From Casuarius casuarius (Eukaryota; Chordata; Aves; Casuariiformes; Casuariidae), in NCBI GenBank assembly GCA_003342895.1, contig PTFA01000005.1, positions 3,469,988 through 3,533,987 of the forward strand: a stretch of 64,000 nucleotides of DNA, given 5' to 3'. This document shows positions 60,003-64,000 of this stretch, in pieces. Each line of letters opens with the position of its first letter. Positions within the stretch are counted from its first letter, which is position 1. Made by a program: the position numbers and the translations under genes. The notes below the pieces were generated by a model. That model was not told the origin of the DNA, did no database searches, and saw only the letters and a list, made by a program, of their open reading frames with translations.

Positions 60003-63000
60003 GTAAGATTGAATGGAATGCTTCTGTTAAATCTTAATCTCTTCAAGACTTGGGGGTATTTGTGTCCAGAGATGCACAGAGTTAAACTTTATAGTATGAT
60101 GCCTTGAAGCAAATAAACACATTAAAAATTCAGCTGCTTCCTGATGTAATACAGTTGGAATGTCATGGTGTCTTTTCGCTCCTGTTCTAAGTAAATTAGC
60201 TTGCAGTTTCTTGAGCTGCTTGCCTAATAAACCTACCATGCAGCGAACCATGTTACTTCTGGCTCGTTTTGCCACTGCTTTCACCGGCTCAAGACTTTCT
60301 AAAGCAAATCAGTTTTGTGATATTTATAAGTGTTTTCTATTTCTGGCTTATTTGCCATGTTCATAGAGCTCAGTTTATAGCTGCACGGTTTCTATAGTAC
60401 AGTTCTGTAAAGCAGCCCTGGCCCTAAGAGATTACATCTCTTACTGTTTTAGGAAATAGATGTGTACTTCTGGCTTATGCTCAGCTTTTCTTGTATAGTT
60501 CTGAAATAATACATTTAGCTTCAATTTACACTACTTTAAGGTATAGAATTGTCTTTCAGAATAAAAGAATATCTTCTTACTTTTCTTTATTCAGTGAAAG
60601 GTTTGGGTTTTTTGGATTGCAAATATGTTTCTAACTTAATTTTTAGGCATACTGCTGAAAATATTACTTTACTGATAAGTGACTGTATTTTTCAGTTTTG
60701 AGAGAAGCTCAACTTAAAGTAAATTAAATTAAAAGGTTTACCCAGCCCTAACAGCTTAATATAAGAAAACAAATATTTTGAACTAAATTTTTTCCATGGA
60801 GCTGGAGATGAAATAGGTCTGTGAACGGTTTGGGTTCAGAAGGCCTGTCTCTTCTTGGAAAGCCCACTGAGACTAAATAGAGTGAAGGGAGTTACTGTAT
60901 GAGTGTGTTTGAGAAATCTGTCAGAGAAGCTTGAAGTAGATGCATGCAAGTATCTCTACCCAGCTCTTCTGTTTTTAGTATTTGTGGGCATCTACTTTCT
61001 CCTGGGTAGAAAGAATACTTGTTTTGAAATCATTCTGTTGGCTTCTTATCTGTTTTATGATCCAATTTGAAATTGCTCTTCTTCTAGATTTTGTTAATCA
61101 ACCTGCAGAATGGGAAGATCAATTTTCCTCCAGCTCTTTAAGTATCGTTTTTCTGTATCCTGAGAAAATCTGTGTGTGGATGTAGGAAACTTTCCTTCAT
61201 CAATCTTGCTCTTTGAAGCTGTTTTCTAGGATCTGTAATGCATCTGTTCTTCCTACAAATGTATAAAACCCTCATGGATTTTCAGGAAGCTCAGAGTGAT
61301 GCTGTAACTACTATTTCCATACTACAGCTCATCTTCCCTCTCGCCCTTTGGCTTCCTTGTGGGTTTTTCTGTTCGCAGAGGCCTACAGTGCATACTTGCA
61401 GAACAGTGGCAGTCTGAATGTAACATTTACTGTGAAGCTGTGAGCTCTGATTTTGAGAGATCAAACATGAAATACAAATGTATTTGTAGGTGCCGTAAGG
61501 TGGTATAGGTTATACTCTCATGGTATTTTTCAGGCAGTCACTTTGCCCAGGCTCCAGTTAGAAGCTGTATCAATGCAGTTAGTGCAATAGTGGACTGTCT
61601 AGCAAACAGCTGGCTTGAAGGGCAAAAAACCTGAGCTGCTGTCTGCCTGCAGAGTAGCATGTAGATGCCTCATCATGTGACCTTTTCACAGTGGTATCAG
61701 GAGACTTTAATACCATATAGACAGTATGCATAGAAAAGATGACACCAAGTAGTTCCAGTTTGTGCAGGTTTGAAATTGAGTGGGCAGATATCCCTTGACA
61801 CTCCTACATAGGAGCTGAAAGAAACTCTGAGTTACTGCTTTCTCTATCACTTGCCTAAGTGCTGGCTGCTTACAGTCAGAAATAGGAAGAATTCCTTTCA
61901 GTGTTGACTACTGGAATTGCACACCTGAAGGGACCGGCATAGGGTACTTATACAAAGATATAAATTCACATGTCAGTTTATTCATTGTTCAGCCATGCAA
62001 TTGAGGCTGTGTCCAGGTGCCTGAGCAAAGCAGTTTTTCAAGTAGCAAAGGCTCGTAACAAATAAGGAAAACACTAGAAGCATGTACATTTTCTGCAGCT
62101 TTACCCGTTTTTGAAGATAGGAACTTTACAGATTTTGGGGGGGTGGAGTCCCTATAAAAAGCATCACTGAGAAACTGGTTTCAAGCAATGTAGGGTTAAA
62201 AGGCTTGATGATACCTTAACCCGGAAGTCAACAGAGAGCTAAGTGTTCTCATTCGTACCATCAGTACTCTTGGCTGTAGGACTGCAGCACTCAAGAGTCT
62301 TCCGTTAGTCTTTTCAGCGATAGATGCTATATGGACAGAGAGTGTCTAATAGCTTAGGCCAGTGCTTGTAAATCTGGAGAAGTTGTTGAGTGTTTACTCA
62401 AAATTCAAAGCACTTACGGAATGCTCATTTTCCCCCTCTCCCCTCCTCATTTATGTTTATTGTAAAAGAAAGGGTTAAGTCCCTTAAGATTACAGGTTGG
62501 GAAATTTAGTGCCTGTGTGTATCCTTAGAGTTTGACAGGCAACACTTGACCTTGAGAAAGACAGAAAGGGTAGGTAGTTAGGAAACATAATCTTTGCTTT
62601 AGATTGTCATAAAATATTCAACATATTGTAGCTTCTCCTGCTTGCCTGTGAAGAAGCCCTTACAATTATGATCTGCTCACTTAAGAAACAAATCAAAAAA
62701 CCCCAAAAGCCAAAATAAAAAAAAAAAAATCCCACCTGAGTGAGATGGTATCAGGTGGAGAGGAATCATAGTATTGCCAAACCTTGCCTCAAACAAATGG
62801 AATTTTATTTATTTATTAAGAATAACTTCACAGATTTTATTTGCTCACTGTTTTGGAAGACTTTCCTTCCCAATATGAAAGCTGCTGGTTTTTTATGAAT
62901 ATTTTGATGTTCTTTCTACTGATGCCAGAAACAGAGGCTTTAAGAACAACAGTAAGTGTTGCACAGAGTCAGCAACGTTGTGCTGGGCTGCAGTTCCATG

Positions 63001-64000
63001 AAGAGCTCAAATGATCTACTGGGTAATCGCTGCCAAAAGGCTGCCCAGGCCCTCCCTGGGACTTTCCCAGACCTTGGGTCTCTTACACGAGCCAATGCAG
63101 CTTGCTCACACAGCAGAAAAATACTGTGGTAAAAACGATGTACCTTTTTCTGCTGTGTGCAGGAGTAACGTTGGCCTAGAGACAAATCCAGCAAGCATTA
63201 AAGCTGGCAAGAAGTAACCGATGGGAACTAAAGGAGTGTTAAGGGGAGGAGGGGAGGAAACCTCCTGTTCTTGGTGGGGGCTGTCTCACGCTGTCTTGTG
63301 TCACTGCATTTTGGTTTTGAGCAGACTTTTTTCTCTGCCNGAGAGCCTTAAACATTTTCATTTTCAAAGTGGAAGTACAGTGCTTGCAAAGTGAAAGAAT
63401 GCAAATGTTGAGAGCCTCCTTCAGACGTGTTGGACAACAGCTGAGTTATTATAAAATTATTTCTCTTCATGAAATATTAGTGATTTTAAAGTATTTTTAC
63501 ACTGTGACCTTTTAAAAGAATTTCCTATCCGTTTGCACGCTCAAAGACAGGGAAGCTTTTGAAATGTTCATGTGACTGTTAAGCTTTTTGGAACAGTGTG
63601 GCAAATATCCATTCAAGTCTGCATCAAGAACTATTTTAATTCCCCAAATTAAGAAGTTGTATGAAATGACATTTTAAATTCATCATGCGGGGGTTTTTTT
63701 AGGAATATATTTTAAATATGTTTTGGAAAAGAGAGAAGAGAACTTTATAGAACTGTTGTGAATTTGTATCTCCTAGACAGTTCATAGCATAATATGTGAA
63801 GCTCCATCAGTGCATATTATCTTCAAGGGCTGAATGTACTGATGTGCAACTCTGTTAATCTGAAGTGACTTCTGTAAACAGCATAAACAGTAATCTCTGG
63901 CAATTTAGGGCTGGGGTTTTTTTTCGCCCTTTTGATTCCAGGGCAACATGTGTTTGACTTTCTTTCATAAGGTTGGTTGTAAACTGATGAGTAGCATGAA
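60003..64000 (+). other. Presumed first intron, part 7 (to window edge)
   Basis: AT-rich sequence with a 13-base A run at 62717-62729 and a somewhat GC-richer patch at 62.94-63.26 kb. That patch carries a 68-codon ATG-started frame at 63011-63217 and an acceptor-like ttctgctgtgtgcag at 63163 leading to SNVGLETNPASIKAGKK and a stop, in phase 2 entry only. No exon is firm, and the intron seems to run off the window. Confidence 0.45.
61088..61141 (+). other. Candidate exon compatible with phase 1
   Basis: The acceptor (gaaattgctcttcttctag) is good. Entered in phase 1, as exon 2131-2251 or the 59987 start would require, the sequence reads DFVNQPAEWEDQFSSSSL with acidic and serine-rich character, and the frame stays open to a stop at 61183-61185. 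The weak point is the right end: TTTAA|GTATCG is a poor donor and no better one occurs before the stop. It could be a poorly spliced exon, a terminal exon, or chance. Confidence 0.18.

Noticed and set aside
63011..63217. 68-codon ATG-started frame near the right edge
   Set aside because: Short, with no donor. The acceptor-like site within it fits only phase 2, so it does not join exon 1.
3064..63340. Scattered single N bases
   Set aside because: They occur singly and without relation to features, consistent with unresolved or heterozygous assembly positions, not biology.
1..64000. tRNA, rRNA, snRNA or known microRNA genes
   Set aside because: I looked for seeds and hairpins of common conserved microRNAs and for tRNA boxes and found only SINE relics and short stems.
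1..64000. CRISPR arrays, operons, phage or plasmid systems, endogenous retrovirus genes
   Set aside because: No spaced direct-repeat array, no ribosome-binding-site gene order, no paired LTRs and no recognisable gag, pol or env text; the sequence is eukaryotic intron-like throughout.

Overview
The window looks like nuclear DNA of a sauropsid, most likely a bird. It is AT-rich, repeats are sparse, and the recognisable LINEs are decayed CR1 3' ends (about 28.25-29.20 kb and 47.65-48.09 kb). There is also a 3'-tail-like retroposon relic of a kind I associate with sauropsid genomes, and a few tRNA-derived SINE (MIR-like) scraps. I see no Alu, L1, B1 or other mammalian repeat, and no operon, phage, plasmid or CRISPR structure. 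Scattered single N bases look like unresolved or heterozygous positions of an assembly.

Layout. 1-1.65 kb: upstream flank with a retroposon relic and one long open frame of doubtful meaning. About 1.68-2.52 kb: a strong CpG island containing the only coding exon I can support, a first exon at 2131-2251 (+). It starts MSGAEGIPLRR and ends at a CAG|GTAATG donor in phase 1. I could not identify the gene. A second, identical donor lies 36 bp downstream in the same phase. From 2252 to the right edge the DNA reads as one very long first intron on the + strand: AT-rich, with pyrimidine tracts, microsatellites and old repeats, and no convincing downstream coding exon.

Within the presumed intron, a second CpG-rich block (about 42.12-43.08 kb), followed by a TATA-like element and flanked by donor-like sites on both strands, is the best candidate for an internal promoter. 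A weaker GC-rich patch lies at 53.93-54.43 kb. Several short stretches have a plausible acceptor, an open frame and a donor (12.4, 14.9, 15.6, 21.2, 60.0 and 61.1 kb on +; 53.6-53.8 kb on -). They are listed as weak candidates, because an intron this long produces such combinations by chance.

I found no previously undescribed molecular system. The most useful leads are the paired in-phase donors of exon 1, the internal CpG block, a phase-compatible alternative first exon at about 60 kb, and a 34-nt alternating purine-pyrimidine tract at 55.07 kb. Function, gene identity and splice use are inference throughout; RNA evidence and comparison with other bird genomes would settle them.
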